The position numbers and the translations under genes are program-made. Positions 42,360 to 51,352 of a stretch of 64,000 nt of DNA are shown piece by piece (within the stretch, counting starts at the first letter, position 1; every line of letters begins with the position of its first letter). The notes beneath the pieces are model-generated. The model was given only the letters and a program-made list of their open reading frames with translations. It ran no database searches and was not told the DNA's origin. Source of the stretch: Acidobacteriota bacterium (GTDB lineage Bacteria; Acidobacteriota; Thermoanaerobaculia; Gp7-AA8); assembly GCA_016184115.1 (NCBI GenBank), contig JACPDH010000120.1:1-64000 (forward strand), in the 5' to 3' direction.

Positions 42360-42920
42360 ATGACCAAAACTCGCACCGACGCCCTCGACCTGCTTTACCG
42401 CTACACGAAGTCCGACTCGCTACGGAAACACGCGCTGGCCGTCGAGCAGGCGATGCGGGCTTGCGCGAAGAAATACCATGGCGATGAAGATCGCTGGGCG
42501 ATGTGCGGCCTTCTCCACGACTTCGACTACGAGGCGTACCCGACCGCTGAAGAGCATCCGTTCGTCGGGTCGAAGATCCTCGAGGCGGAGGGGTGGGATG
42601 AAGAGTTCCGCCGCGCGATTCTGGGGCACGCCGAATACACCGGCGTGCCGCGCGACACGGTGATGGCGAAGGCGCTCTTTGCATGCGATGAGCTCTGCGG
42701 CTTTCTTACCGCGTGCGCGCTCGTGCAGCCCGGGAAGTCGCTCGCCGAGGTCAAGGTCTCGTCGGTGAGGAAGAAATTGAAGGATAAGGCGTTTGCGCGC
42801 AGCGTGAATCGCGACGATATCGTTCATGGCGCCTCGGAGCTCGGCGTCGAGCTCGATGCCCACATCGAGTTCGTGCTCATGGCCTTGCAGGAAAAGGCAT
42901 CGGAGCTCGGGCTGGGGTGA
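42360..42920 (+). CDS. HD-domain phosphohydrolase
   Basis: A 186-aa protein with metal ligands His 24 (LRKHALAVE), His 53-Asp 54 (LLHDFDYEAYP), His 66, His 90 (ILGHAEYTG) and Asp 110 (FACDELCGF), the pattern of small HD hydrolases acting on nucleotides or similar. The start is ATG 42360 with no clear ribosome site, 27 bases after a heptamer array. Substrate unknown. Confidence 0.88.
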   Translation: MTKTRTDALDLLYRYTKSDSLRKHALAVEQAMRACAKKYHGDEDRWAMCGLLHDFDYEAYPTAEEHPFVGSKILEAEGWDEEFRRAILGHAEYTGVPRDTVMAKALFACDELCGFLTACALVQPGKSLAEVKVSSVRKKLKDKAFARSVNRDDIVHGASELGVELDAHIEFVLMALQEKASELGLG

Positions 42921-43092
42921 TGATGGCGGTGGAGCAGGGCTTCCGTTAGGCGGTTTTCGGGTTGGATGCTCCATGGACGCGAAGCGACCGCGGCCGTTCG
43001 CCGTCCGCGACCGACTGTCGTAGCCGGCGCAACGGCGAGAATGGTGAGGCGTCGGGCGGCGACTTCCGCCGCCGTCCGACGTTCTTGAATAT

Positions 43093-45252
43093 TCAGCGGG
43101 TTCCCTGTGCGATCTTCCGCGACTGGAGCTCCTCGGCCTTTTTCGCGAGCTTGACGAACTGTGCGCGATCGCCCGTTGTGTCGAGCGATGAGGCAGACGA
43201 CGCGAGGTCGGCCACGCTCTTCCAACTCGCGGAGCCTTTGTACTGCGACTCGCGGAGCAGCAGCCCGAACTGTGCGACGGCCGACACGAAACGGAGATCA
43301 TCGCTCGCCGCGTAGATACTCGCATCGCTGTCGGCGACGAGAGTCTCGACGAGACCGCTGACATCCGCTTTCGGCTCCTTGAAGCGCAGCTTGACGTGCG
43401 CCAACACAACACCTTCGAACGTCGTCCGCTCGTCGGCGGGAACTTCCTCGCGCGCTTCACCGTTCGCTCCGGCCTCACGCTCGCCGCCCGGAGGCGCGAG
43501 CTCGTAGAGCGCGGTCACCGAGTGGCCGGCACCGAGCTCACCCGCGTCTTTGGTATCGTCGTCGAAGTCCTTGCGGTCAAGGATCCGGTTATCGTAGCCG
43601 ACGAGACGGTAGGCGCCCACACGCGCCGGGTTGAACTCGATCTGGATCTTCACATCCTTCGCGATCGTCAGGAGCGTGCCTGCCATCTCGCGCACGAAGA
43701 CCTTTTCGGCTTCGTCGAGACTATCGAGATACGAGTACTGCCCGTTCCCCTTGTCGGCGAGCAATTCCATCCCCGCGTCGTTGGTGTTTCCCGTGCCGAC
43801 GCCGAGCACGGAGAGAAACACTCCCTCCTTGCGCTTCGCTTCGATGAGTTGCTGGAGCGCATCGTTCGAGCTCGCGCCGACGTTGAAGTCGCCGTCGGTC
43901 GCGAGGATGACGCGATTGTTGCCGTCGCGGAGGTAGTTGTCCGCGGCGATCTTGTACGCGAGCATGATGCCGGCGCCGCCGGCGGTGGAGCCGCCCGCCT
44001 GAAGCGAGTCGATCGCGCGTTCGATTGCCCACTTGTCGCGTCCGCTCGTCGATGGAAGAGCGAGCCCTTCGGCACTTGCGTAGACGACGATCGCGACGCG
44101 GTCTTCATCACGCAGCTGCCGTACGAGCTTTTTGAGCGACGCCTGGACGAGTGGCAGCTTGTCGGCCGACTGCATCGAGCCTGAGACGTCGACGAGAAAG
44201 ACGAGATTTCCCGGCGGGATCGCCGATGGCGGCATTCGTCTGCCCTGCACGCCGATGCGCAGTAGCTTGTGGCTCGTGTTCCATGGACAGTCGGCGATCT
44301 CCGTCGTGATCGAGAATGGCCGCCCGTCCGTTGGGTCGGGGTAGCCGTAGTCAAAATAGTTGATCATCTCCTCGACGCGTACGGCGTCGACGGGCGGCAG
44401 CGCGCCGAACTCGAGATAGCGGCGTACGTTGGAGAACGACGCGCGATCCGTGTCAATCGAGAAAGTGGAGATTGGTTCCTCGGATGCGCGACGGAACGCA
44501 CCCTCCACGACGCTTGCATACTTCTCGCAACTACACGCATCGACAGCGGCCTGCGGAACTCCGGACGCGGCGAGGCTCGCGGCCGACTGCGCGGTTCGCC
44601 CGACGGGTAGCGCTCCGACGATCGCTGAGCTGTAGTTCGACTGCACCTCGGTCGTTTCGAGAACGGCTGGCGCAGCCGCGGTGACGGTGATCTTCTCTTT
44701 GTACGTTGCCGAACGCCTCACGGTCCCACCGTTGTTGCGTGACGGCAGATACGCGGTAATGGCGCTTCCTTCGATGACAGAGGGTGCCGCGGCGGTCACG
44801 GTGATCGCTTCAGCCACCGAGGAGAGACTCAATGTGGACGACACCCGCGCGACAGTTCCAGCGCCGACGCGCGACGTCTTCGTGACCGTCGCCATGCCCT
44901 CCATCTCGAGCTTGATTGTGTAGTCACCCGTTGGAAGTGCGCGAAACATCCAGTCGCCGTTCACGTTCGATACGGCGACGCGTGTCCCCTGAAGCGTAGG
45001 CGACGAGATCGTGATCGTGACGCCGGGGAGCGGAGAGCCCTCGTGCACGACTGTGCCGCTGATCGCGCCAAGACCCGCCGCGGGCCCAGCTGTCGCAATC
45101 ACGATGCTGCCGGATGAGGGTGAGGCCGCGGCGTCGGGAGCATTCGACGTCCTGCATGCGGCGAGTGGCGAGATTGAAATGGCGACGGCGAGCGCCACGG
45201 CGCACAGACGACGCCAGGCACACGAAGCTTTTCCGATTGAGTGATCCCACAT
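43093..45252 (-). CDS. VWA-domain lipoprotein (YfbK-like) with Oar-like N-terminal domain
   Basis: A 719-aa exported lipoprotein: signal peptide with lipobox LAAC (Cys 33). Residues 62-145 form a carboxypeptidase-regulatory domain (GAISGTVVHEGSPLPGVTITI) and 146-230 resemble the plug start of Oar-like TonB receptors (AEAITVTAAAPSV, repeated ITVTAAAPAVLETTEVQ, ALPVGR). From about 255 it follows YfbK: ISTFSIDTDRASFSNVRRYL, a VWA domain with intact MIDAS DVSGS at 355-359, and the C-terminal DUF3520-like region. ATG 45252 has AAGGAGGG 5 bases upstream. A mosaic protein, probably at the outer membrane or periplasm; the ligand is unknown. Confidence 0.88.
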   Translation of the reverse strand: MWDHSIGKASCAWRRLCAVALAVAISISPLAACRTSNAPDAAASPSSGSIVIATAGPAAGLGAISGTVVHEGSPLPGVTITISSPTLQGTRVAVSNVNGDWMFRALPTGDYTIKLEMEGMATVTKTSRVGAGTVARVSSTLSLSSVAEAITVTAAAPSVIEGSAITAYLPSRNNGGTVRRSATYKEKITVTAAAPAVLETTEVQSNYSSAIVGALPVGRTAQSAASLAASGVPQAAVDACSCEKYASVVEGAFRRASEEPISTFSIDTDRASFSNVRRYLEFGALPPVDAVRVEEMINYFDYGYPDPTDGRPFSITTEIADCPWNTSHKLLRIGVQGRRMPPSAIPPGNLVFLVDVSGSMQSADKLPLVQASLKKLVRQLRDEDRVAIVVYASAEGLALPSTSGRDKWAIERAIDSLQAGGSTAGGAGIMLAYKIAADNYLRDGNNRVILATDGDFNVGASSNDALQQLIEAKRKEGVFLSVLGVGTGNTNDAGMELLADKGNGQYSYLDSLDEAEKVFVREMAGTLLTIAKDVKIQIEFNPARVGAYRLVGYDNRILDRKDFDDDTKDAGELGAGHSVTALYELAPPGGEREAGANGEAREEVPADERTTFEGVVLAHVKLRFKEPKADVSGLVETLVADSDASIYAASDDLRFVSAVAQFGLLLRESQYKGSASWKSVADLASSASSLDTTGDRAQFVKLAKKAEELQSRKIAQGTR

Positions 45253-45738
45253 GTCTCCCTCCTTCGTTGCGGAAACGTAGTGGGTCGCGACCCGCTGTTA
45301 CCATTTGCACGTGGCTCGCCAGTCGCGAGGCGGGGTCAAGTCATTGAAAATACAAACCTCGTTCTCTCCGAGCTCAGCCGCCCGATTCGTCGCGCCGTAT
45401 TCGAGCGCGCTCTGTGCCGGATTCAAATCGGTTTCCCGTCGGACGTTGGCGTTCACGAGCCTCAGCCGGATGGCGAGGAATGTGTGGCTGGGTCTCTGAT
45501 CCGTGTCGTGCGAGTGACGGACTCGTCACGAGGTGCGTCCGACGCGTGACAACGTGGTGCAAGCCGAGGAGTGAGGCCGCGCTGGACGCGGCTCGCCTTG
45601 CGACGGCCCAAGACGATTCGGCTTTCCGAACCGCCTCGGCGACGCCCGCGCAGATGCGCAGTGTCGTGGTGCCGCCCGCAATGAAACGCGGCGAAGATCC
45701 GAAGACCTTCGCCGCGTGGGATTCGTGAAGCTCGACAG
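45253..45738. other. 486-bp intergenic region without a convincing gene
   Basis: Between the VWA lipoprotein and the RRM gene. Short open frames exist on both strands but none has a ribosome site or protein-like composition. Near the lipoprotein start there is a 12-bp palindrome GGGTCGCGACCC (45282-45293), a possible operator or leader hairpin. The RRM terminator occupies 45680-45716. Confidence 0.6.
45680..45716 (-). terminator. Rho-independent terminator of the RRM gene
   Basis: A perfect 10-bp stem (CGCGGCGAAG / CTTCGCCGCG, 45687-45716) with a 10-base loop, followed on the minus strand by TTTCATT. It lies 22 bases after the gene's stop. Confidence 0.7.
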
Positions 45739-46170
45739 TTAGAGGCTGCGTTTCTTGGCGCGGATGTTCCTGCGGCTTCCCTTGTTCTTGTTGCCGCCGA
45801 AACCGCCACGATCACCGAACCCACCGCCACCGAATCCGCCGTCACGGTCGCCAAAGCCACCGCCGTAACCACCGCCTTCGAAGCGGGGAGGCGGGCCGCC
45901 GAACGCGGGACGCGGTTTGCGCGGCCGGTCGTCGGAAACGTTCACGCGAATCGCGCGTCCGCCGAGCTGATGGCCGTTGAATTTTTCGATCGCCTTCGTG
46001 GCATCTTCATCGGTCTCGAACTCGACGAATGCAAAGCCGCGCGGACGGCGCGTCTCGCGGTCGAGCGGGAGAAATACGTCCTTGAGTGGCCCGACCTCGC
46101 GGAAGAGCGTTTCGAGCTCCTCCTTGGTGGTATCGAACGCGAGGTTGCCAACAAACAACTTTGATGCCAT
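45739..46170 (-). CDS. RRM RNA-binding protein with glycine-rich tail
   Basis: A 143-aa protein. Residues 3-80 are one RNA recognition motif with RNP2 KLFVGNL and RNP1 RGFAFVEF (44-51), as in bacterial and cyanobacterial glycine-rich RNA-binding proteins linked to cold response. Residues 88-128 are Gly/Phe/Asp-rich (GGGYGGGFGDRDGG), likely flexible and able to self-associate, and the end is basic (RRNIRAKKRSL). It has its own terminator and a 200-base upstream gap, so it is probably a single-gene unit. Confidence 0.92.
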   Translation of the reverse strand: MASKLFVGNLAFDTTKEELETLFREVGPLKDVFLPLDRETRRPRGFAFVEFETDEDATKAIEKFNGHQLGGRAIRVNVSDDRPRKPRPAFGGPPPRFEGGGYGGGFGDRDGGFGGGGFGDRGGFGGNKNKGSRRNIRAKKRSL

Positions 46171-46370
46171 GAATTACTCTCTCTCTTTCTGCGGCCACGC
46201 CGGTGCCCTGAGGCTTCCGACAGTCTGCCCGCGGGCGAAGTCTACAATGACACCGCCTCAAAAACCCGGTTTTTCTTTGGTTCGAGCGTTTGTTTACAGC
46301 TTTCGACGCACGTGCGACGTGCGCCGGAAGGGGGTCGATTCGGGGTTTGCGAAGCCATTCTGCGGCGGCG

Positions 46371-47681
46371 TCACTGTCTCATCAGCAGGAAATTCTTGAT
46401 GACGTCGTTGTAGAGAACGACGAGCATCAACGCCGCGAGCATCGCGAATCCGATCTGCTGGACCCGTTCCTTGACCGCGATCGACAGCTCACGCCGGGCT
46501 ACCCCTTCAACCGCGAGTATTGCGATGTGCCCGCCGTCGAGTACCGGAATCGGCAGCAGGTTCATGATGCCGAGCTGCAGAGAGATTCCTGCCATCAAGT
46601 AGACGACGGCCTTCCAGCCGGTTCGAAACATCTCTCCCGAGATCCGGGCGATGTCGATCGGTCCGCTGAACTCCTTCACGCTTCCCTGCATCTTGAAGAG
46701 CCGCGAGATCACGATCCAGGCGTATCGCACCATCTTGATGTTCTGGTCGATGCTGTCCCGCACGGCGGGAACGAATGCGAGCTTTCGAATCTCAGTCGGG
46801 GGAAAGATACCGCGCAGCGAATCGCTCGACCCGGCCGCGGGCAGCGTAAGCGCGATCTTCTGACCGGCGCGGTCGATACCGACGGTCACGTTCGTCTTCG
46901 CGAACTTCTCGAGCTGCTCCTGCATCTCCACGAGTTGCGAGACCTCGCGCCCTGCGACGCTGATGATCCGATCCCCCGCGCGCACACCGGCGAGTGCTGC
47001 CGGGCTCCCGTCGATGACCCTGCCGACTTCGGTCGAGAGGAACTTCTGCACGCCCGCGACTCCCGCGATCCCGTACTCGGTCATCTGCTTTTCCGGGATG
47101 ATCACGGTCGACAGCTCACTTGTTCCGCGACGGACGATGAGTCGCACCGGGGTGTTGGGGTTGAGGCTGATCGCGAGTTTCAAATCGTCCCACGTCTCGA
47201 GCTTCTGCCCGTTGGCTTCGACGATTCGGTCGCCCGTCTTCAGTCCCGCCTTCGCGGCGGGACGCCCCTCGACTACCGCGCCGAGAACCGGCTCGTTCTC
47301 CTTGAGCATCTCGAGCCCCGCCATGTTGAGCAGGGTGAGGAAGAGGACTGCGATGACGATGTTCATCGCGGGACCGGCGAAAAGAATGAGAAAGCGCTGC
47401 CACTTCGGCCGGCTGAGGAACTCGTCGGGCGCGTGCTCCTCCCCTTCTTCGGGGATGTCGCCTGCCATCCGGACGTACCCGCCGAGCGGAATCAGCGAAA
47501 CGCGGTAGTCGGTGCCGCCCCGTTCGAAGCCGAACAGACGCCGGCCGAATCCGAAGGAGAAGACGAGGACTCGAACGCCGAAGAGCTTCGCGACGAGAAA
47601 GTGCCCGGCCTCATGGACAAAGATGAGGAAGCCGAGGACGATGACGAAGGCGAAGAGGTTTGTGGCGATTGTGTAGAGCAT
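46371..47681 (-). CDS. rseP: Site-2 zinc metalloprotease RseP
   Basis: Intramembrane protease that cuts anti-sigma factors and signal peptides. The 436-aa chain has the zinc motif HEAGH (23-27) in the first membrane segment, two PDZ domains (about 125-200 and 205-290) and the second zinc-site motif PIPVLDGGHI near the C-terminus. It ends the truA-uppS-cdsA-dxr-rseP run, an order conserved in many bacteria. The 200-base gap downstream shows only an AT-rich mini-hairpin near 46258-46273. Confidence 0.94.
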   Translation of the reverse strand: MLYTIATNLFAFVIVLGFLIFVHEAGHFLVAKLFGVRVLVFSFGFGRRLFGFERGGTDYRVSLIPLGGYVRMAGDIPEEGEEHAPDEFLSRPKWQRFLILFAGPAMNIVIAVLFLTLLNMAGLEMLKENEPVLGAVVEGRPAAKAGLKTGDRIVEANGQKLETWDDLKLAISLNPNTPVRLIVRRGTSELSTVIIPEKQMTEYGIAGVAGVQKFLSTEVGRVIDGSPAALAGVRAGDRIISVAGREVSQLVEMQEQLEKFAKTNVTVGIDRAGQKIALTLPAAGSSDSLRGIFPPTEIRKLAFVPAVRDSIDQNIKMVRYAWIVISRLFKMQGSVKEFSGPIDIARISGEMFRTGWKAVVYLMAGISLQLGIMNLLPIPVLDGGHIAILAVEGVARRELSIAVKERVQQIGFAMLAALMLVVLYNDVIKNFLLMRQ

Positions 47682-47705
47682 CAGGTCGCTCAGGTGGCTC
47701 GGGAC

Positions 47706-48890
47706 TCATCCTCTGCCAGCGGTTGCGGACGATGCAACAACGGTCTCGCGCGCCGCATTGCGGGCCCAGGCATCCCAAAGGACAGCGTCCTCGACCGTTT
47801 TCACCGGCGTAACCTCCCGCGCATGCCTTTCCATGACCCGGCGCACCGTCTCGACGATCGCGACGAAGGGGATCTCCCCGGCGAGGAAGCGCGCCACGGC
47901 GATCTCGTTGGCGGCGTTGAGGACGGCAGGCATCGAGCCTCCGGTACGGCATGCCTCGTACGCGAGCGACACGGCAGGGAAGCGGTCGTGGTCGATCTCG
48001 AGGAAATCGAGGGTGCGGATCGCCGCGAGATCGAGGCGCGCGAACGGCGCTCGTGCCCGCTCCGGGTAGAGCACCGCGTACTGCACCGGGAACTTCATGT
48101 CGGTCGTCGAGAGTTGCGCCATGATCGAGCCGTCGATGTACTCGACCATCGAGTGCACGATCGATTGCGGATGGACGATGATGTCGATCTTCTCCGCGGG
48201 CATCGCGAATAAATGGTGGGCCTCGATGACCTCGAGCCCCTTGTTCATCATCGTCGCTGAGTCGATGCTGATCTTGTTCCCCATCTTCCACGTGGGGTGG
48301 GCGAGCGCGTCCGCGATCGTGATCGCGGCGAACGTCTCCGGGTCACGCCGCAGAAACGGGCCGCCCGATGCGGTGAGGATGATCCTCTCGACTTCGCCGT
48401 GATCGCCACAGCGGATCGCCTGATGCACAGCGCAGTGCTCCGAGTCGATCGGAAGGATCTCGCCGCCATGTGCGCGCGCGGCAGCGGTCATCACGTCGCC
48501 CGCGGCGACGAGCACTTCCTTGTTCGCGATCGAAACGCGCTTGCCCTTCAGCAGAGCCGCGTGCACGGGGGGCGTTCCCGCCGCACCGACGATTGCCGCG
48601 ACGACTGTCTCAGCGTCGTCGTGCTCGGCGACCGCGATGTTCCCCTCGTCACCCCAATGAATTTCGACTTTTTGGCCCGAGAGGAGAGCCGCGAGTGTCT
48701 TCGCGTCGTCGGCGGTCCTGACGGAGACGAGCTCCGGCTTGTAGCGCCTCACCTGCTCGGCGAATCGTTCGACGTTCGACCCGGCAGCCATGGCGACGAC
48801 GTCGAGGCGATCGCTGAACGCGTCGACCACTGCAAGCGTCGAGCCTCCGACCGAGCCCGTGCTTCCGAGAATCGAGATCCTGTGCGTCAT
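47706..48890 (-). CDS. dxr: 1-deoxy-D-xylulose 5-phosphate reductoisomerase
   Basis: Makes methylerythritol phosphate, committing deoxyxylulose phosphate to isoprenoids. The 394-aa chain has NADPH motif ILGSTGSVGGSTL, SIANKEVLVAAG, PIDSEHCAVHQ, ASGGPFLRR, the flexible-loop HPTWKMGNKISIDSATMMNKGLEVIEAHHLF and the metal ligands around it. ATG 48890 overlaps the cdsA stop as ATGA; the longer frame upstream is the antiparallel shadow of cdsA. Confidence 0.96.
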   Translation of the reverse strand: MTHRISILGSTGSVGGSTLAVVDAFSDRLDVVAMAAGSNVERFAEQVRRYKPELVSVRTADDAKTLAALLSGQKVEIHWGDEGNIAVAEHDDAETVVAAIVGAAGTPPVHAALLKGKRVSIANKEVLVAAGDVMTAAARAHGGEILPIDSEHCAVHQAIRCGDHGEVERIILTASGGPFLRRDPETFAAITIADALAHPTWKMGNKISIDSATMMNKGLEVIEAHHLFAMPAEKIDIIVHPQSIVHSMVEYIDGSIMAQLSTTDMKFPVQYAVLYPERARAPFARLDLAAIRTLDFLEIDHDRFPAVSLAYEACRTGGSMPAVLNAANEIAVARFLAGEIPFVAIVETVRRVMERHAREVTPVKTVEDAVLWDAWARNAARETVVASSATAGRG

Positions 48891-49735
48891 TTCATCCAGT
48901 CGAGCCCCTGCGTAAGCAGGGCCCAGTAAATGTACAGGATCGGCGCGGTGAAGAGCACCGAGTCGAGACGGTCGAGGAAGCCTCCGTGTCCGGGGATCGT
49001 TGCGCCGGAGTCCTTCACTCCCGCGGAGCGCTTCCAGACCGACTCTGCGAGGTCGCCGATCACGCCAGCGAACGCGAGCAGGAGTGCGCACAGCATCGCG
49101 TGAACGAGAGGAAATTCGGGAAAGAAGGTGAAGTGGACGACCGCCGCGGTGATCATCGCGACGACGAGTCCGCCGATCAGCCCTTCGACCGTCTTCTTCG
49201 GACTGACCCTCGGAGACATTTTCGTCTTTCCGAAGTTCTTGCCGACGTAATAGGCACCGGCATCGTTCAGCCAGACGACGAGAAGGAGGAAGAAGATCAG
49301 GTCGCCGCCATATGGCTCGAAATCGAGGCGGAGTCGCATCGACGCGCCGACCGTGAAGCCGATGTAGATGACGCCGAACACCGAGACGGCGCAGGCGGGA
49401 AGCGCCTCCGCAAGCTCGATCTGGCGGAGCGAATAGACCGCTGGAACGATGAGAATCGTCAGGAACACCGTGAGGAGAACTGCCTTCCCCGGCATGAAGA
49501 AAGACGCGAGAAGCAGGACGCCGAAGAACATCGACGTCCAGCGCACGACTGGGTAGCCCTTGGCGATTCCGAGGGCGAGAAACTCCCAGAGAGCGAGGAT
49601 GCCCGCGATTGCGATCGTCGCGACCATCGCGAGCGGAACCCAACCGATGAACCAGATCAGGATCGGAGCGCAGATCGCGCTGGTGATTTCGCGCGTAAAG
49701 CGTCGGGGAGGTGCTGTCAGCGTCATGTCGCTCAT
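48887..49735 (-). CDS. cdsA: Phosphatidate cytidylyltransferase
   Basis: Makes CDP-diacylglycerol for phospholipid synthesis. The 282-aa protein has about seven membrane segments and the C-terminal signature GDLAESVWKRSAGVKDSGAT...GHGGFLDRLDS. It lies between uppS and dxr in the standard order. Confidence 0.95.
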   Translation of the reverse strand: MSDMTLTAPPRRFTREITSAICAPILIWFIGWVPLAMVATIAIAGILALWEFLALGIAKGYPVVRWTSMFFGVLLLASFFMPGKAVLLTVFLTILIVPAVYSLRQIELAEALPACAVSVFGVIYIGFTVGASMRLRLDFEPYGGDLIFFLLLVVWLNDAGAYYVGKNFGKTKMSPRVSPKKTVEGLIGGLVVAMITAAVVHFTFFPEFPLVHAMLCALLLAFAGVIGDLAESVWKRSAGVKDSGATIPGHGGFLDRLDSVLFTAPILYIYWALLTQGLDWMK

Positions 49736-49749
49736 CGTGCCGGCAGATC

Positions 49750-50571
49750 CTACTCTTCGATTGGCATCTCGCCGGCTTCGACGAACATCTCGCGCTCGCT
49801 TTCGTCGATCCCGCCGTAGCGTCGCTCGCGACCCTGAAAGTCGAGGATTGCCTCGAAGAGGTGGCGGCGCCGGAAGTCGGGCCAGAGAGTCCTGGTCACG
49901 TGGATCTCGGCGTAAGCGACCTGCCAGAGGAGGAAGTTGGAGATTCGCAACTCGCCGCTGGTGCGGATGAGCAGGTCGGGATCGGGTGTATTCGCGGTGT
50001 AAAGATGGTTGGAAAAGAACTCTTCATCGACGCGGAAGTCGGTCAGTCCCTTCTCGCGGAGCAACGCGATGATCCGGTTCACGGTGTCGACGATCTCGGC
50101 ACGGCCGCCGTAGTTGAGCGCGATCTGAAAGCGTAGGCCGGAGTTTTGTGACGTCTCCTTGCGCGCCCATTCGAGCTCGCGCTGCACCGAGGGATCGAGC
50201 CCGTCGAGTCTCCCGATCGGAACGAAGCGGATGTTGTTCTCCTGCAGCGTGTTGATCTCCCGGCGGATGTACTCCTTGAGGAGCATCATCAAGGTGGCGA
50301 CCTCGTAACGGGGACGCTTCCAGTTCTCCACCGAGAAGGCGTAGAGGGTGGCCACCGGAACCTCGAGCCGCGCGCAGGTCTCGACGATCTCGCGCACGGA
50401 CGCGATGCCGGCACGATGTCCTTCGACGCGAGGAAGCTGTCGTGCCTTTGCCCAGCGTCCGTTGCCGTCCATGATCACGGCGATGTGGCGAGGAAGGCGC
50501 GCGAGGTCGATCCGCCGGAGGATCTCCTCCTCGGCCGATCCTGGTTCGGCGAGCTGGTTCAGGTCGATCAT
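49750..50571 (-). CDS. uppS: Undecaprenyl pyrophosphate synthase
   Basis: Builds the C55 lipid carrier for peptidoglycan and surface glycans. The 273-aa chain has the catalytic HIAVIMDGNGRWAK (Asp 35), TLYAFSVENWKRP, and the C-terminal LLIRTSGELRISNFLLWQVAYAEI. ATG 50571 gives a slightly long N-terminus (25 residues before the core); the upstream frame is shadow. Confidence 0.96.
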   Translation of the reverse strand: MIDLNQLAEPGSAEEEILRRIDLARLPRHIAVIMDGNGRWAKARQLPRVEGHRAGIASVREIVETCARLEVPVATLYAFSVENWKRPRYEVATLMMLLKEYIRREINTLQENNIRFVPIGRLDGLDPSVQRELEWARKETSQNSGLRFQIALNYGGRAEIVDTVNRIIALLREKGLTDFRVDEEFFSNHLYTANTPDPDLLIRTSGELRISNFLLWQVAYAEIHVTRTLWPDFRRRHLFEAILDFQGRERRYGGIDESEREMFVEAGEMPIEE

Positions 50572-50603
50572 CGGGCCGCGTCGAATCTTAGTACAGATTG
50601 GCC

Positions 50604-51338
50604 TCAGACGTACTCGACGCTCTCGAGCACGAGGCCGCGCGCATCGGCGGTCCAACGCGACTCCGCGAAGAGCGGCTCGAGTGCGTCCGCGACCGCCTTC
50701 ACCGGCTGGACACCGATGCCGACCTGGATCAGGATGCCCGCCATCCTGCGCACCTGATACCGGATGAAGCCGTCGGCCGTCACCCGGAACTGCACTCGTT
50801 GTGGCTTCGCCGTAACTTCCGCACGCTCGATCGTCCTGACCGTTGAGCTCACCTCAGGCTCGGGAATGCTGAACGAACGAAAATCATGTCGTCCAACCAG
50901 TGCCTGAGCGGCATCGCGCATCCGGTCAACGTCGAGTGATCGCGGCACGTGTGCGTGCGTCGGATCGAAGAACGGGTTGGCGACGGCGTCGTTCCAGATC
51001 TGATAGAGGTAGGTTTTCCGCTTCGCGGAGAATCGGGCATGAAAATCGTCCGCCACGCGCTCGACGGCGCGAATGCGCACGTCGTGCGGCAGGCGGGCGT
51101 TCATGCCGAGAATGAGCCCGCGATCGGGGATCTCGTACGGGATGTCGGCGTGCGCCCGCATCCCGAGAGCATGGACGCCGGAATCAGTGCGCCCCGAGGA
51201 GTGGATGACGACGTGTTCCTTGCAGATCGTCGCGAGCGCCTCTTCGACGACCTGTTGAACGGCGAGAGCATTTTCCTGCCGCTGCCATCCCGCGTACCGT
51301 GTTCCGAGAAACTCGATCGTCAGCAGTACGCGGGGCAT
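50604..51338 (-). CDS. truA: tRNA pseudouridine(38-40) synthase
   Basis: Modifies the anticodon arm of tRNAs. The 244-aa chain has the catalytic Asp 52 in SGRTDSGVHALG, KRKTYLYQIWN, and FLRYQ-like GFIRYQVRRMAGILIQVG. It lies 14 bases after the VWFA-related gene and 32 before uppS on the same strand. Confidence 0.95.
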   Translation of the reverse strand: MPRVLLTIEFLGTRYAGWQRQENALAVQQVVEEALATICKEHVVIHSSGRTDSGVHALGMRAHADIPYEIPDRGLILGMNARLPHDVRIRAVERVADDFHARFSAKRKTYLYQIWNDAVANPFFDPTHAHVPRSLDVDRMRDAAQALVGRHDFRSFSIPEPEVSSTVRTIERAEVTAKPQRVQFRVTADGFIRYQVRRMAGILIQVGIGVQPVKAVADALEPLFAESRWTADARGLVLESVEYV

Positions 51339-51352
51339 GGCGGCGGCAGGGA

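Noticed and set aside
45414-45728. 104-aa open frame in the 486-bp gap
   Set aside because: No ribosome site, low-complexity shadow-like composition, and it runs through the RRM terminator hairpin.
46290-48212. 640-aa open frame on the plus strand across rseP and dxr
   Set aside because: It lies antisense to two firmly identified genes, is extremely rich in Arg, Asp and Glu, and shows no family motif; a high-GC shadow.
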